Source: Haloactinospora alba (lineage in GTDB: Bacteria > Actinomycetota > Actinomycetes > Streptosporangiales > Streptosporangiaceae). Taken from it: DNA of 64,000 nt. Within the stretch, counting starts at the first letter, position 1; each line of letters begins with the position of its first letter. Positions 1 to 9,018 of the stretch are shown here, piece after piece. The notes under the pieces are model-generated. The model saw nothing but the letters and a program-made list of their open reading frames with translations, had not been told where the DNA came from and made no database searches. The stretch lies in NCBI RefSeq assembly GCF_006717075.1, contig NZ_VFQC01000001.1, positions 1,597,501 to 1,661,500 on the forward strand, read 5' to 3'. Made by a program: the position numbers and the translations under genes.

Positions 1-1066
1 GCGGACCGTAGGTCATTCCCAACCCGGCGGCCAGCATCAGGACAGCCAGCAGCATGAGCGGGACCGACGCGGTGTCCAGCAGCAGGAAGAACGGGAAGGA
101 CCAGGCGAGGAGCCAAACCGAGCCGACAAGGTAGACGGGGCGCCGTCCCACCGTGTCGGACCAGTGGGCTGCCCACAGGGTGGTGACGATCCAGAACAGG
201 GCGCCGGCCACGATCACGAGCAACATCGTGTTCCGGGCGACCCCGAGGGTGGAGGTCGCGTAGCCGAGGATGAACGCGATGAGTATGTACCCGATCCCGT
301 TGTTGGCGATGAACACGCCCACAGCGATGAGGAGCTGCTTACGGTGCGTTCGCAACAGCTGGACGAGTGGCCGCCGGACCCGTTCCTGCTGCTCGCGGAC
401 ACGGTCGAACTCGGGGCTTTCCTCCACCCGCAGCCGGATGAACAGGCCCACCGCGATCAGTACCGCGCTCACCAGGAAGGGAACACGCCACCCCCAGGCG
501 TCGAACTGTGCCTCGCTCGTGAACGCTGAGACCGCGGAGAACACTCCGTTGGCCGCGACCAGGCCCGCGGGGGCGCCCAGCTGGGGGAAGGCGCCGAGGA
601 AGCCCCGCCGATGCCGCGGCGCGTGCTCCACTGCCATCAGCGCCGCGCCGCCCCACTCGCCGCCGGCGCTCGCTCCCTGGAGCAACCGCAGTGTCACCAA
701 CAGCACCGGCGCGGCCACTCCGATCTGGCTGTAGGTCGGCAGCATCCCCACGCCGACGGTGGCCACCCCCATCGCGACGAGAGCCAGCACCAGCATGGTC
801 CGGCGTCCCACACGGTCACCGAAGTGCCCCATGACGATCCCACCCAACGGGCGGGCGACGAAGCTCACGCCGATGCTGGTGACGGCGGCGAGGTTCGCGG
901 CCGTGGGGGAGAGGTCCGTGAAGAACTGCGTCCCGAAGACGAGCTGGGCAGCGGTCGCGTATATGAAGAAGTCGTACCACTCGATCGTGGTGCCGACGAA
1001 ACTGGCTGACGCTACCCGTCGCAGCTGCGACGCGCTTCCCGTGCGTGACCCGGCGTGCCCTACCAT
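1..1066 (-). CDS. MHS-family MFS permease (3' end outside window)
   Basis: A proton-coupled uptake permease of the metabolite:H+ symporter group in the cytoplasmic membrane; the substrate is not evident. The protein opens with an Arg-rich tail followed by the MHS hallmark 'SFVGTTIEWYDFF' and then alternating hydrophobic helices. The loop between helices 2 and 3 reads 'GHFGDRVGRR'. At least 355 residues are present, and the usual family length is about 430, so roughly the last sixth lies beyond position 1. Two ATGs (1069 and 1066) follow an AAAGGA; 1066 has the better spacing. It is divergent from a TetR gene, which is a natural candidate for its repressor. Confidence 0.85.
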   Translation of the reverse strand, partial: MVGHAGSRTGSASQLRRVASASFVGTTIEWYDFFIYATAAQLVFGTQFFTDLSPTAANLAAVTSIGVSFVARPLGGIVMGHFGDRVGRRTMLVLALVAMGVATVGVGMLPTYSQIGVAAPVLLVTLRLLQGASAGGEWGGAALMAVEHAPRHRRGFLGAFPQLGAPAGLVAANGVFSAVSAFTSEAQFDAWGWRVPFLVSAVLIAVGLFIRLRVEESPEFDRVREQQERVRRPLVQLLRTHRKQLLIAVGVFIANNGIGYILIAFILGYATSTLGVARNTMLLVIVAGALFWIVTTLWAAHWSDTVGRRPVYLVGSVWLLAWSFPFFLLLDTASVPLMLLAVLMLAAGLGMTYGP

Positions 1067-1189
1067 CATCGTCCTTTTTCTGAGGGGGAGTGGGACGCGT
1101 GTGGAACGCGGGAAGTCTAAGTGTGGCGAGGGACACGCACAATGCCCGTGCGTCCCGGTGCAGGTACGCGGTGTTGCGCCTTTTCCGGG

Positions 1190-1207
1190 CGCGCGGGCGC
1201 CCGCGCG
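1190..1207. promoter_or_regulatory. 18-bp perfect palindrome in the MHS/TetR divergent gap
   Basis: CGCGCGGGC followed directly by GCCCGCGCG, ending 23 bases before the TetR GTG. It could be a TetR operator serving both divergent genes. Its all-GC composition means chance occurrence in this genome is not negligible. Confidence 0.3.
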
Positions 1208-1230
1208 TGCTCCCGATAGGGTCGGGACGC

Positions 1231-1863
1231 GTGGTCAGCAAACAGAAACGGTTGCCCCGTCAGGTACGGGAACAGCAGATGATCGATGCCGCGATTCCCG
1301 TGTTCTCCCGTAGCGGGTACCACACCGCGAGTGTGGAGGAGATCGCGGAAGCGGCGGGGATATCCAAACCGATGGTCTACATTTACCTCGGGTCCAAGGA
1401 GGGGCTGTTCACCGCCTGTATCCACCGAGAGGCCGACCGGTTGGTGGAGACCCTGCGTTCGGCGATCTGTTCCGATGATCCCCCGGAGATGGGGCTCTGG
1501 AGAGGGCTGAACGCCTTTTTCCGTTTCGTGGCCGACAACCAGGCGAGCTGGGCCGTGCTCTACCAGCAGGCACGCAGCCAGGGGGAGCCCTTCTCCACCG
1601 AGGTCAGCCAGGCGCGTTGCCGCGTCATGGACGAAATCACCGCCCTGGTCGTCAACGGCACGAAACTCCCGGACGGCGAACGCGTCATCTCCACCAAGGA
1701 CGCCGAGATCCTCGCGCGCATAGCGGCAGGCGCCGCCGACGCCCTCACGGACTGGTTGCTGGAGCACCCGGAGGAGTCCCCGGACACCCTGACCGACCGC
1801 GTGATGAACCTTGCTCTGGTGGGGGTGGAGCGCTACAACTCGGGCGGCCTCAACGAGGAGTGA
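1231..1863 (+). CDS. TetR/AcrR-family transcriptional regulator
   Basis: A ligand-responsive DNA-binding repressor of 210 residues. The N-terminal helix-turn-helix is clear: '[20 protein letters not shown]', then '[20 protein letters not shown]' with the usual 'Y.....K' recognition end. The C-terminal ligand domain ('[20 protein letters not shown]') resembles the TetR_C regulators near lipid or transporter genes. I chose the GTG at 1231, preceded by GGGA. The same frame is open back to 1090 but there encodes Arg-rich nonsense. Its likely target is the divergent MHS permease. The ligand is unknown. Confidence 0.85.
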   Translation: MVSKQKRLPRQVREQQMIDAAIPVFSRSGYHTASVEEIAEAAGISKPMVYIYLGSKEGLFTACIHREADRLVETLRSAICSDDPPEMGLWRGLNAFFRFVADNQASWAVLYQQARSQGEPFSTEVSQARCRVMDEITALVVNGTKLPDGERVISTKDAEILARIAAGAADALTDWLLEHPEESPDTLTDRVMNLALVGVERYNSGGLNEE

Positions 1864-2090
1864 GCGCGGCGGACTCGGGCCGTCCGTGCCGCGGTTCCGA
1901 TGCGGAGTGCACAAACACGAGCCGTCTCGTCGTGCCTTCCGCCCAGTTACGGGTACCCACCCTCGGCTATAACCTGACCGCGGACCGGATTCCGCCCCCC
2001 GAACGGCGGGCAGCCACCCCCGAACCACCAGAAAGGAGGCGGGCGCACACTCCGCTCTGCGGTGCGGGAGACGCTGCGCCCACCACAGCG

Positions 2091-3035
2091 ATGACCACAC
2101 CGATCGGCCCCACCGACTCCAGCAAGCTCCCCCGGTTCGCCGGTCCAGCGACCTTCGCCCGCCTCCCCAGAACCGACCAGGTCGACCACACCGACATCGC
2201 CGTCGTCGGCGTCCCGTTCGACACGGGGGTGTCCTACCGTCCCGGAGCGCGGTTCGGCCCTTCGGGTATCCGCGAGTCCAGCCGGCTCCTGCGCCCCTAC
2301 AACCCGGGACTCGGCCTGGCGCCTTTCGACCAGCTCCAGGTGGCCGACGGGGGCGACATCGCCGTGAACCCCTACTCGATCGGTGAGGCGGTCGAGACCA
2401 TCGACGCGGCGGTAACCGACTACGCGCGAACCGGGACCCGCCTGGTGACGCTCGGCGGCGACCACACGATCGCCCTACCGATGTTGCGTTCCCTCCACCG
2501 CCAGTACGGCCCGATCGCGATGCTGCACTTCGACGCGCACCTGGACACGTGGGACACGTATTTCGGTGAGCCCTACACCCACGGAACGCCCTTCCGTCGT
2601 GCCGCGGAGGAGGGGCTGCTGGACACCGAGGCCCTGGCGCACGTCGGCACCCGCGGGCCGCTGTACGGCAAGAGGGACCTCGAGGACGACCGCAGGTTCG
2701 GCTTCGGCATCGTCACCTCGGCCGACGTGATGCGTAAGGGGGTGGACGAGGTGACGGACGCGCTGCGCCAGCGGATCGGGTCGCGTCCGCTGTACGTCTC
2801 GGTCGACATCGACGTGCTCGATCCCGCCCACGCTCCGGGTACCGGTACACCCGAGGCCGGTGGTATGACCAGTCGGGAGTTGCTGGAGATCCTGCGCGGG
2901 CTGGCCTCGTGCCACCTTGTCGGGGCCGACGTCGTCGAGGTCGCCCCCGCCTACGACCATGCGCAGATCACCGCCACGGCAGCCGCCCATGTCGCCTATG
3001 ACCTGGTCGGCGTGCTCGCCATGGGCAAAGCCTGA
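2091..3035 (+). CDS. speB: Agmatinase-family ureohydrolase
   Basis: A binuclear-manganese ureohydrolase of 314 residues that releases urea from a guanidino compound: agmatine, or guanidinobutyrate or guanidine in some family members. All metal-binding signatures are present: 'GGDHT' (His125), 'FDAHLD' (Asp148, His150, Asp152) and '[14 protein letters not shown]' (Asp239, Asp241). The ATG at 2091 lacks a close Shine-Dalgarno. An AAAGGAGG sits about 52 bases upstream (2031-2038) with no in-frame start nearby, so the real 5' end is not certain. Its neighbour is a convergent solute symporter. Substrate cannot be told from sequence alone; the enzyme family is sure. Confidence 0.88.
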   Translation: MTTPIGPTDSSKLPRFAGPATFARLPRTDQVDHTDIAVVGVPFDTGVSYRPGARFGPSGIRESSRLLRPYNPGLGLAPFDQLQVADGGDIAVNPYSIGEAVETIDAAVTDYARTGTRLVTLGGDHTIALPMLRSLHRQYGPIAMLHFDAHLDTWDTYFGEPYTHGTPFRRAAEEGLLDTEALAHVGTRGPLYGKRDLEDDRRFGFGIVTSADVMRKGVDEVTDALRQRIGSRPLYVSVDIDVLDPAHAPGTGTPEAGGMTSRELLEILRGLASCHLVGADVVEVAPAYDHAQITATAAAHVAYDLVGVLAMGKA

Positions 3036-3040
3036 TCGGC

Positions 3041-3059
3041 GGCGGCGCCCAGCGCCGCC
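3041..3059. terminator. Bidirectional hairpin between convergent speB and symporter genes
   Basis: GGCGGCGC - CCA - GCGCCGCC, an 8-bp perfect stem with a 3-base loop, fills the 30-base gap between two convergent stop codons. There is no T-run. Confidence 0.6.
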
Positions 3060-3065
3060 CCGCCG

Positions 3066-3986
3066 TCAGCGGCGCGCCCAGAAGCTGGCGGCGAGGGATC
3101 CGGAGAGGTTGTGCCACACCGAGAACAACGCACCGGGCAGCGCGGCGAGCGGAGCGAAGTGCGCTGTGGCCAGCGTCGCCGCCAGACCGGAGTTCTGCAT
3201 GCCGACCTCGACACTCACCGCGCGCCGCGCCGACTCGGGGAGCCTGCTGAACCGAGCGGAAGCGTATCCCAGCACCAAACCGAAACCGTTGTGCAGCACC
3301 ACCGCCAGCGCCAGCAGGAGGCCAGTGTCCAGGACCGCGCCGGCGTTACTGCCGACAACGGCCGCCACCACGACGACGATGCCGCCAACCGACACGAGCG
3401 GGAGCGCTTCCAGGACCGCGTGGATGCGCCGCCCCGCAACCGCACGTACGACCAGTCCGGCCAGGACCGGCGCGAGAACCACCTGCACGATGGAGAGGAA
3501 CAGGCCACCGGCGTCGACGGGCAGCGTGGATCCGGCCAGCAACAGCACCAGTGCGGGGGTGAGCAGCGGGGCGAGAAGCGTCGACACTGAGGTCATGGCC
3601 ACGGAGAGGGCCACGTCGCCCCGGGAGAGGTAGACGACCACATTCGACGCTGTCCCACCGGGCGAGGATCCGACAAGCACCATCCCCACCAGAAGCATCG
3701 GTGGAAGCTGCAGCGCGACACCGATACCGTAGCCCACCAGTGGCATCACCAGGAACTGCGCGACGATGCCCACGAGCACCGCCTGCGGTCGCCTGGCCAC
3801 TACCGCGAAATCCGAGGCCCGCAGGGACAGCCCCATCCCGAACATGATCATGCCGAGCAGCGGGGAGATCCACGGGGCGAGGCGGGCTGTCTGGTCCGGC
3901 GCCACGAGCCCGACCACCGCACCGAGCACGACCAGCACGGCGAACCACCGGCCCGCGAACGCCGCGAGCGAGGCGACAAACCCCAT
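3066..3986 (-). CDS. Bile acid:sodium symporter (SBF/BASS) family transporter
   Basis: A polytopic membrane protein of 306 residues with about ten hydrophobic segments. Family signatures are 'MIMFGMGLSL' in the first third, 'GSSPGGTASNVVVYLSRGD' in the middle (the conserved S-P-G-G-T loop of the Na+ site) and 'EVGMQNSGLA' near the end. Bacterial members carry organic anions with Na+; no specific substrate is implied here. The ATG at 3986 has GAAAGG seven bases upstream, whereas the longer open frame to 4103 is Arg/Gly-rich and unlikely. It is convergent with the agmatinase gene. Confidence 0.85.
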   Translation of the reverse strand: MGFVASLAAFAGRWFAVLVVLGAVVGLVAPDQTARLAPWISPLLGMIMFGMGLSLRASDFAVVARRPQAVLVGIVAQFLVMPLVGYGIGVALQLPPMLLVGMVLVGSSPGGTASNVVVYLSRGDVALSVAMTSVSTLLAPLLTPALVLLLAGSTLPVDAGGLFLSIVQVVLAPVLAGLVVRAVAGRRIHAVLEALPLVSVGGIVVVVAAVVGSNAGAVLDTGLLLALAVVLHNGFGLVLGYASARFSRLPESARRAVSVEVGMQNSGLAATLATAHFAPLAALPGALFSVWHNLSGSLAASFWARR

Positions 3987-4412
3987 TCCTTCGCCTTTCG
4001 ACGCTTCCTCCTGGCCGCCCCAGCATGGCAGGACCCGGGAAACGACCACGCCGCGCCCCTGGGAGGCCCCGGTGCCGGTCCCGACCGTTTCCCGGGGGCG
4101 CACGGCATGGCCGCGGTTCCGGTTGACCCGGATTTTGCCGTGTCCGGCGTTACTCCGGAGCGGTTCGGAGCAAGCGGTTACCCGTGATAGTCGTTATAGA
4201 CGGTGGTCTCTTCCCGGAGCACGGCTGGTGGAACGTACACTTGGCTGAACATCACCCACGGAACCCGCGTCCAGGAACACGCCTTCCCAGCGCACCGGCT
4301 GCCGTCCGGGTTGCTACGCGCACGGACCGTTTCCCTCGAGGCCCAAAACGCGCTTGGCGGTCCCACGAAACCGCACCGAAACACCCACAACCCGAATCCG
4401 CGGAGGTGGAAC

Positions 4413-5741
4413 GTGTCTGCCGAACCCCGAGAATCCCACCACCCGTCCTCAACGCAGGGCTCACGTATCGACCCCTATATCGATTCCTACGCCGCGCGAA
4501 CCCAGGGGATGGTGGCATCGGAGGTCCGGGCCCTCTTCGCGGTGGCCTCCCGTCCCGAGGTGGTGTCGCTGGCGGGGGGGATGCCGAACGTCGACGCCCT
4601 TCCCCTGGAGAACATCGGGGAACTGGTGCGCCAGGTTGCCACGGAGCAGGGGTCGGAGGCACTGCAGTACGGCTCCGCGCAGGGGAACGAGGCGCTGCGT
4701 GAGCAGATCTGCGATGTCATGAGTCTCGAGGGGATCACCGCGAGCCCGGACGACGTTATGGTCACCGTGGGTTCGCAGCAGGCGCTGGACCTCATAACCC
4801 GCGTCTTCGTCGACCCTGGCGATGTCGTCCTGTGCGAGGCCCCCACCTACCTCACCGCCGTCAACACCTTCGCCGCCTTCCAGGCCGATGTCCACCATGT
4901 GGCCATGGACGAAGAAGGGGTCGTTCCGGAGGCGCTCGAGGAGTCGTTGGCGAACCTCACCGCCGCGGGGCGTCGGGTCAAGTTCTTCTACACCATCCCC
5001 AACTTCCAGAACCCCGCCGGCGTCACGCTCAGCGCGCAACGCCGTGACCGGGTGGTGGAGATATGCCAGCGCTATGGGCTGCTCGTGCTGGAGGACAACC
5101 CCTACGGCCTGCTGCGTTACGAGGGAGAGCTCACCACGGCGCTGCGCGCTCAGGCACCCGAGAGCGTCATCTACCTGGGGTCGTTCTCCAAAACCCTGTC
5201 GCCCGGTTTCCGGATCGGGTGGGTACTGGCGCCGTCGGCAGTGCGCGCCAAACTCGTCCTGGCGGCGGAGTCCGCGATGCTCAGCCACTCCACCTTCAAC
5301 CAGATGGTGGTGGCCCGCTACCTGACCAACCATCCCTGGCGGGAGCAGATCAAGGACTTCGTCGAGATGTACCGCGACCGGCGAGACACGATGATCTCGG
5401 CTCTCGACACGCTCATGCCGGAAGGCACCACCTGGACCCGTCCGCAGGGCGGGTTCTTCGTCTGGCTCACCCTGCCCGAAGGGCTGGACTCCAAAGCGAT
5501 GCTGCCGCGTGCCGTCAACGAGCGGGTGGCCTACGTCCCGGGTACGGGGTTCTTCGCCAACGACGACGGGCACCGCAACATGCGGCTGTCCTTCTGCTAC
5601 CCCACTCCGGACCGGATCCGGGAGGGCGTCCGCCGCCTGTCCGGGGTTATCCAGAGCGAGATCTCACTGCGTGATACTTTCGGCAGCACTTCCGCGCCGA
5701 CCACCGGTGACCAGGCGGGCCCCACCCCCGAACTTCCCTAG
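4413..5741 (+). CDS. Class I/II PLP-dependent aminotransferase
   Basis: A 442-residue fold-type I transaminase of the LysN/aminoadipate-transaminase-like group, without the GntR DNA-binding head of MocR proteins. It has 'SLAGGMPN' at the N-terminus, 'YTIPNFQNPAG' and 'LVLEDNPYGLLRY' in the PLP pocket, the Schiff-base lysine in 'SFSKTLSPGFRIGW' (Lys260), and an Arg near the C-terminus in 'NMRLSFCY' for the carboxylate. GTG 4413 follows GGAGG by six bases. It lies 47 bases before a D-Ala-D-Ala ligase gene on the same strand, so a role in D-amino-acid or cell-wall precursor supply is possible, but that is inference. Confidence 0.85.
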   Translation: MSAEPRESHHPSSTQGSRIDPYIDSYAARTQGMVASEVRALFAVASRPEVVSLAGGMPNVDALPLENIGELVRQVATEQGSEALQYGSAQGNEALREQICDVMSLEGITASPDDVMVTVGSQQALDLITRVFVDPGDVVLCEAPTYLTAVNTFAAFQADVHHVAMDEEGVVPEALEESLANLTAAGRRVKFFYTIPNFQNPAGVTLSAQRRDRVVEICQRYGLLVLEDNPYGLLRYEGELTTALRAQAPESVIYLGSFSKTLSPGFRIGWVLAPSAVRAKLVLAAESAMLSHSTFNQMVVARYLTNHPWREQIKDFVEMYRDRRDTMISALDTLMPEGTTWTRPQGGFFVWLTLPEGLDSKAMLPRAVNERVAYVPGTGFFANDDGHRNMRLSFCYPTPDRIREGVRRLSGVIQSEISLRDTFGSTSAPTTGDQAGPTPELP

Positions 5742-5788
5742 CCGTAGGCGATCCCGTGGCGCAACCAGAGCAGAAAGAGGACGAAAAC

Positions 5789-6745
5789 GTGGCCGATCTC
5801 GACCGGGTTCTCGTGCTGGCGGGGGGCATGTCTCCCGAACACGAGGTCAGTGTCCGCTCCGGGCGGCGCGTCGCCGAGTCACTGCGGCGCCTCGACGTGG
5901 AGGCCCAGGTCGCCGACGCGGACGCGCAACTACTGGCGACGCTCGCCACGGACCCGCCCCAGGCGGTCTTTCCCGTACTGCACGGGGCTTCCGGGGAGGA
6001 CGGGGCGATACGCGAGATCCTGGAACTCAACAACATCCCGTACGTGGGAGCCCCACCCCAGGCGTGCCGTGTCGCGTTCGCCAAACCCACCGCGAAGTCC
6101 CTGGTAGCCGAACACGGGATCGCCACGCCGCGAGGGGTGACTCTGCCGAAGTCGGCGTTCCACGACCTGGGAGCGCCGGCGTTGCTGGACCGCATCGTCG
6201 GCGCGCTCGGAACGCCGCTGTTCGTCAAGCCCGACCAGGGAGGTTCGGCGTTCGGAGCGACCCCGGTCGACTCGGTCGAGAGCCTGTCAGCGGCCCTGGT
6301 GAGTTGCTTCGCCTACAGCGACTCCGCACTGATCGAGGAACGTGTCCAGGGAACCGAGATCGCTGTCGGGGTCGTGGACCTCGGTGAGGGGCCCTCCGCC
6401 CTGCCGCCGGTGGAGATCGTGCCCGACGGCGGGGTCTACGACTACGCGGCCCGGTACACCCCGGGTCGCACCGAGTTCTTCAGCCCGGCACGCATCTCCA
6501 CCGAAGCGTTCCAGGCGGCGACCCGTACGGCACTGACCGCCCACCGCGCCTTGGGGCTGCGTGACATCTCCCGCACCGACCTCATTGTCGACTCCGCGGG
6601 CAGTGTGCGTTTCCTGGAGGTGAACGTCGCACCGGGGATGACCGAGACCTCGACGTTCCCGCAAGCGGTGGCTGCCGCCGAGCTGGACTTCGCGGTTGTC
6701 TGTCGGGAACTGGCCCATCGGGCGAGCCAGCGTCTTCGCGGTTGA
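5789..6745 (+). CDS. ddl: D-alanine--D-alanine ligase family protein
   Basis: An ATP-grasp ligase that joins two D-alanines for the peptidoglycan stem. Motifs in order are 'GGMSPEHEVSVRSG', 'VFPVLHGASGEDGAI' with 'NNIPYVG', the lysine loop 'LFVKPDQGGSAFG', and the metal site 'FLEVNVAPGMTETS'. At 318 residues it is short compared with the usual actinobacterial Ddl (about 360) and nearer to E. coli DdlB, so it may be a second copy or act on another D-amino acid pair. GTG 5789 has AGAAAGAGG at ideal spacing; GTG 5756 is an alternative. Probably cotranscribed with the aminotransferase upstream. Confidence 0.82.
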   Translation: MADLDRVLVLAGGMSPEHEVSVRSGRRVAESLRRLDVEAQVADADAQLLATLATDPPQAVFPVLHGASGEDGAIREILELNNIPYVGAPPQACRVAFAKPTAKSLVAEHGIATPRGVTLPKSAFHDLGAPALLDRIVGALGTPLFVKPDQGGSAFGATPVDSVESLSAALVSCFAYSDSALIEERVQGTEIAVGVVDLGEGPSALPPVEIVPDGGVYDYAARYTPGRTEFFSPARISTEAFQAATRTALTAHRALGLRDISRTDLIVDSAGSVRFLEVNVAPGMTETSTFPQAVAAAELDFAVVCRELAHRASQRLRG

Positions 6746-6761
6746 CCGGTCCGCGCCGCTG

Positions 6762-7277
6762 CTACCGCGAGGGTTCGATCCGGGTGAGTTCGGTGATGCG
6801 GGAGGCGGCCTGCGGGTAGCTCGCCCGCAGCTGTGACCGCTCGCCGAGTTCGAACCGTTCCCAGGTGAACGGCGGGGCCGACATCGCGCCGGCAAGGCTC
6901 CACTCTCCGTCGGAGGAGGAGCCCTGCCACACGCCGGGCGGCACGATGACCTGCGGTTGCTGCCCGTTCTCCACGTCCGGCCCCAGGATCGGCTGGTGCG
7001 CGTTCCCGTCGGGTGCCAGCAGCAGCATCCGCAACGGGGCCCCGCTGTAGTAGTGGTAGATCTCGGTGGTTCGTAGCCGGTGCAGCGCGGAGAACTCCGG
7101 CGCCAGCAGCATGAAGTAGATGCACGAGGAGTGCTCGTCGATATGGGTGCGGCGGAACAGCCCGCCCTCGTCCGGTAGCGGCTCCAGACCGAGATGCCGG
7201 GCGAGGCGCTGTCCCGATGCACGGTCCCGTCCAGCGGCTGTGACGGGTGTGTGGGCAGTGTCAGGGGAGTGAGCCAT
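6762..7277 (-). CDS. DUF985 cupin-domain protein
   Basis: A 171-residue cytosolic protein of the Cupin_5 (DUF985) family, whose biochemical role is not established. Typical pieces are 'RHLGLEPLPDEGGLFRRTH', 'SCIYFMLLAPEFSALHRL', 'TEIYHYYSGAPLRMLLL', 'VIVPPGVWQGS' and 'SAPPFTWERFELG', which build one small beta-barrel. ATG 7277 gives the expected family length but has no strong Shine-Dalgarno; the frame stays open to 7670 without any recognisable sequence. It is convergent with the ddl gene. Confidence 0.75.
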   Translation of the reverse strand: MAHSPDTAHTPVTAAGRDRASGQRLARHLGLEPLPDEGGLFRRTHIDEHSSCIYFMLLAPEFSALHRLRTTEIYHYYSGAPLRMLLLAPDGNAHQPILGPDVENGQQPQVIVPPGVWQGSSSDGEWSLAGAMSAPPFTWERFELGERSQLRASYPQAASRITELTRIEPSR

Positions 7278-7708
7278 CGGTTTGCTGGGCGTGGAGCCCC
7301 GGACCGTCACTCCGGGGAGGGAACGCCCTCCTCCTTCCTGGTGTGGGCACAGCCGTCCGCGCGTTGCGACAGTCGAACGAGGCGGCGGTTGCTGCCCCGG
7401 ACCGCGCTCCGGTGGGGAGCCGGACCGCATACCGGCCCCGGCGCTGACCCGCCTTCCCGGTGGCCACCGCGACGCCGGTGCGCCCGCCCCCGAGGAGCGG
7501 TGCCGACGTCCGCTCCCTCCACCTCGCAGCTGGTCCCGGTGCGGCCTTTCGGGCGGATGACGAACGAGGTTACCCGGAGGCTTCCGACGCGCCGCCGCGG
7601 ACGAACAGCTCCCGATGCAGGGGAGGGACTCTGCCGAGCGGTCAGAGCCGGATCTTACGGGTGCGTTCACCGTCCGTCAACGATGCTCTTTCTCCCAACG
7701 GGAAGGAA
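7278..7708. other. Gene-free stretch between DUF985 gene and mtnA promoter
   Basis: About 430 bases with no open frame that looks coding and no long hairpin. It must hold the promoter of the leftward DUF985 gene, but I see no clear elements. Confidence 0.4.
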
Positions 7709-7737
7709 TTGACGCACTGTGTAGGGCTGTCTAGCCT
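7709..7737 (+). promoter_or_regulatory. Sigma-70-type promoter for mtnA
   Basis: TTGACG, a 17-base spacer, then TAGCCT. The predicted start falls near 7744, giving a leader of about 38 bases before the mtnA ATG. Confidence 0.6.
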
Positions 7738-7781
7738 GCTGTCCGGTTAAGGATCCAGTTGCCGGCCAGCAAGGGCGTGCC

Positions 7782-8804
7782 ATGCGTACGATCGACTGGG
7801 TGGACGGCGGTATCGAACTCGTCGACCAGACCCGTCTACCGCACGAGTTCCTGCGGCTGCGCGTCACCGACCCGGACGCACTGGTCGACGCCGTCCAACG
7901 CCTGGCTGTCCGGGGAGCGCCGGCACTGGGAGTGGCGGGCGCGCTGGGTGTGGCCCTGCTGGCTACCTCCACCGACTCGTCGGAGGAGGTGCGCAGCGGT
8001 GCCAGGCGGTTGCGGGACGCTCGGCCGACCGCCGTGAACCTGTCCTGGGGAGTGGACCGGGCACTGCGTCAACTGGACCGGGGAGCACAGGCGGTTCTCA
8101 CCGAGGCGCTGGCGGTGCGTGACGAGGACATCGCCGCTTCGGTGGCCATGGGCGAGAACGGCGCCGCGACGTTGCGCGAGCTTCTGCCCGGTCGGTCGAT
8201 ACGCGCGATGACCGTGTGTAACGCTGGTGGTCTGGCAGCCGTGGAGCGGGGCACCGCCCTGAGTGTGGTGCAGACGCTGCACGAGCAGGGGCGGCTGGGC
8301 CACACCCTGGTCACCGAAACCCGGCCGCTGTTGCAGGGAGCTCGGCTGACAGCGTGGGAACTGCGGCGCATGGGGGCCGAACACAGCGTGATCGTCGATT
8401 CGGCGGGCCCGTTCCTGCTGAACCGGGACTACGCCGACGCTGTCCTCGTGGGTGCTGACCGGATCGCGGCAAACGGCGACACCGCGAACAAGGTGGGGTC
8501 GTTCTCCCTCGCACTGGCAGCCCGGCAGGCCGGAGTCCCGTTCCTCGTCGTGGCACCGGAATCCAGCATAGATCCGGAAACCCCGGGAGGGGACGACATC
8601 GCCGTCGAGGAACGCGACGCTTCCGAGGTGGTCGCGTTCGACGGGATCGCTACCGCTCCCGAGGGGACGGGCGCGCTCAATCCGGCCTTCGACGTGACGC
8701 CGGCCGAACTGATCACCGCGATCGTCACCGAGAACCGGGTCGTCCGCCCGGGCCGCGGCACCCCTCCCGTTGGTACGGTTCCGGAGCGGCCGCAGGACCG
8801 GTGA
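7782..8804 (+). CDS. mtnA: S-methyl-5-thioribose-1-phosphate isomerase
   Basis: It isomerises methylthioribose-1-phosphate to the ribulose form in methionine salvage. At 340 residues it is full length. Family signatures are 'RGAPALGVAGALGVAL', the catalytic cysteine in 'TVCNAGGLAA' (Cys146), 'ETRPLLQGARLTAWEL', the catalytic aspartate in 'GADRIAANGDTANKVG' (Asp226) and 'NPAFDVTPAELI'. The ATG is preceded by AAGGG at six bases. No other salvage gene (mtnK, mtnB, mtnD, mtnP) is nearby, so it appears to be a single-gene unit. Confidence 0.92.
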   Translation: MRTIDWVDGGIELVDQTRLPHEFLRLRVTDPDALVDAVQRLAVRGAPALGVAGALGVALLATSTDSSEEVRSGARRLRDARPTAVNLSWGVDRALRQLDRGAQAVLTEALAVRDEDIAASVAMGENGAATLRELLPGRSIRAMTVCNAGGLAAVERGTALSVVQTLHEQGRLGHTLVTETRPLLQGARLTAWELRRMGAEHSVIVDSAGPFLLNRDYADAVLVGADRIAANGDTANKVGSFSLALAARQAGVPFLVVAPESSIDPETPGGDDIAVEERDASEVVAFDGIATAPEGTGALNPAFDVTPAELITAIVTENRVVRPGRGTPPVGTVPERPQDR

Positions 8805-9018
8805 GGCCTCGCCCGCCGCAGTGTGCCGTGCCGGGCGGCTCTGCCGACGCCTTCGTGACAGAGGCAGAGTGGCCGTGTCGCCCCTGGGCCGGCCACTGCT
8901 GCCTGGAACCCCATGCCGGATCCCTGGGGAGAGGCAGCCCCGGCAACGCTTCTACGCTGCCGGGTGTCCGGTTCGTACTCCTCCCGTGTCTTTTGGGGAC
9001 GCAGATTGGAGAGCCCCC

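Noticed and set aside
1864-2090. Possible guanidine riboswitch upstream of the agmatinase-family gene (CCGCC/GGCGG hairpin with an ACG-like element)
   Set aside because: Only one small hairpin with no recognisable ykkC-type conserved core; the resemblance is too loose to claim.
6773-6783. GGGTTCGATCC resembling a tRNA T-loop
   Set aside because: It lies in the 3' end of the DUF985 coding sequence and no cloverleaf can be built around it.
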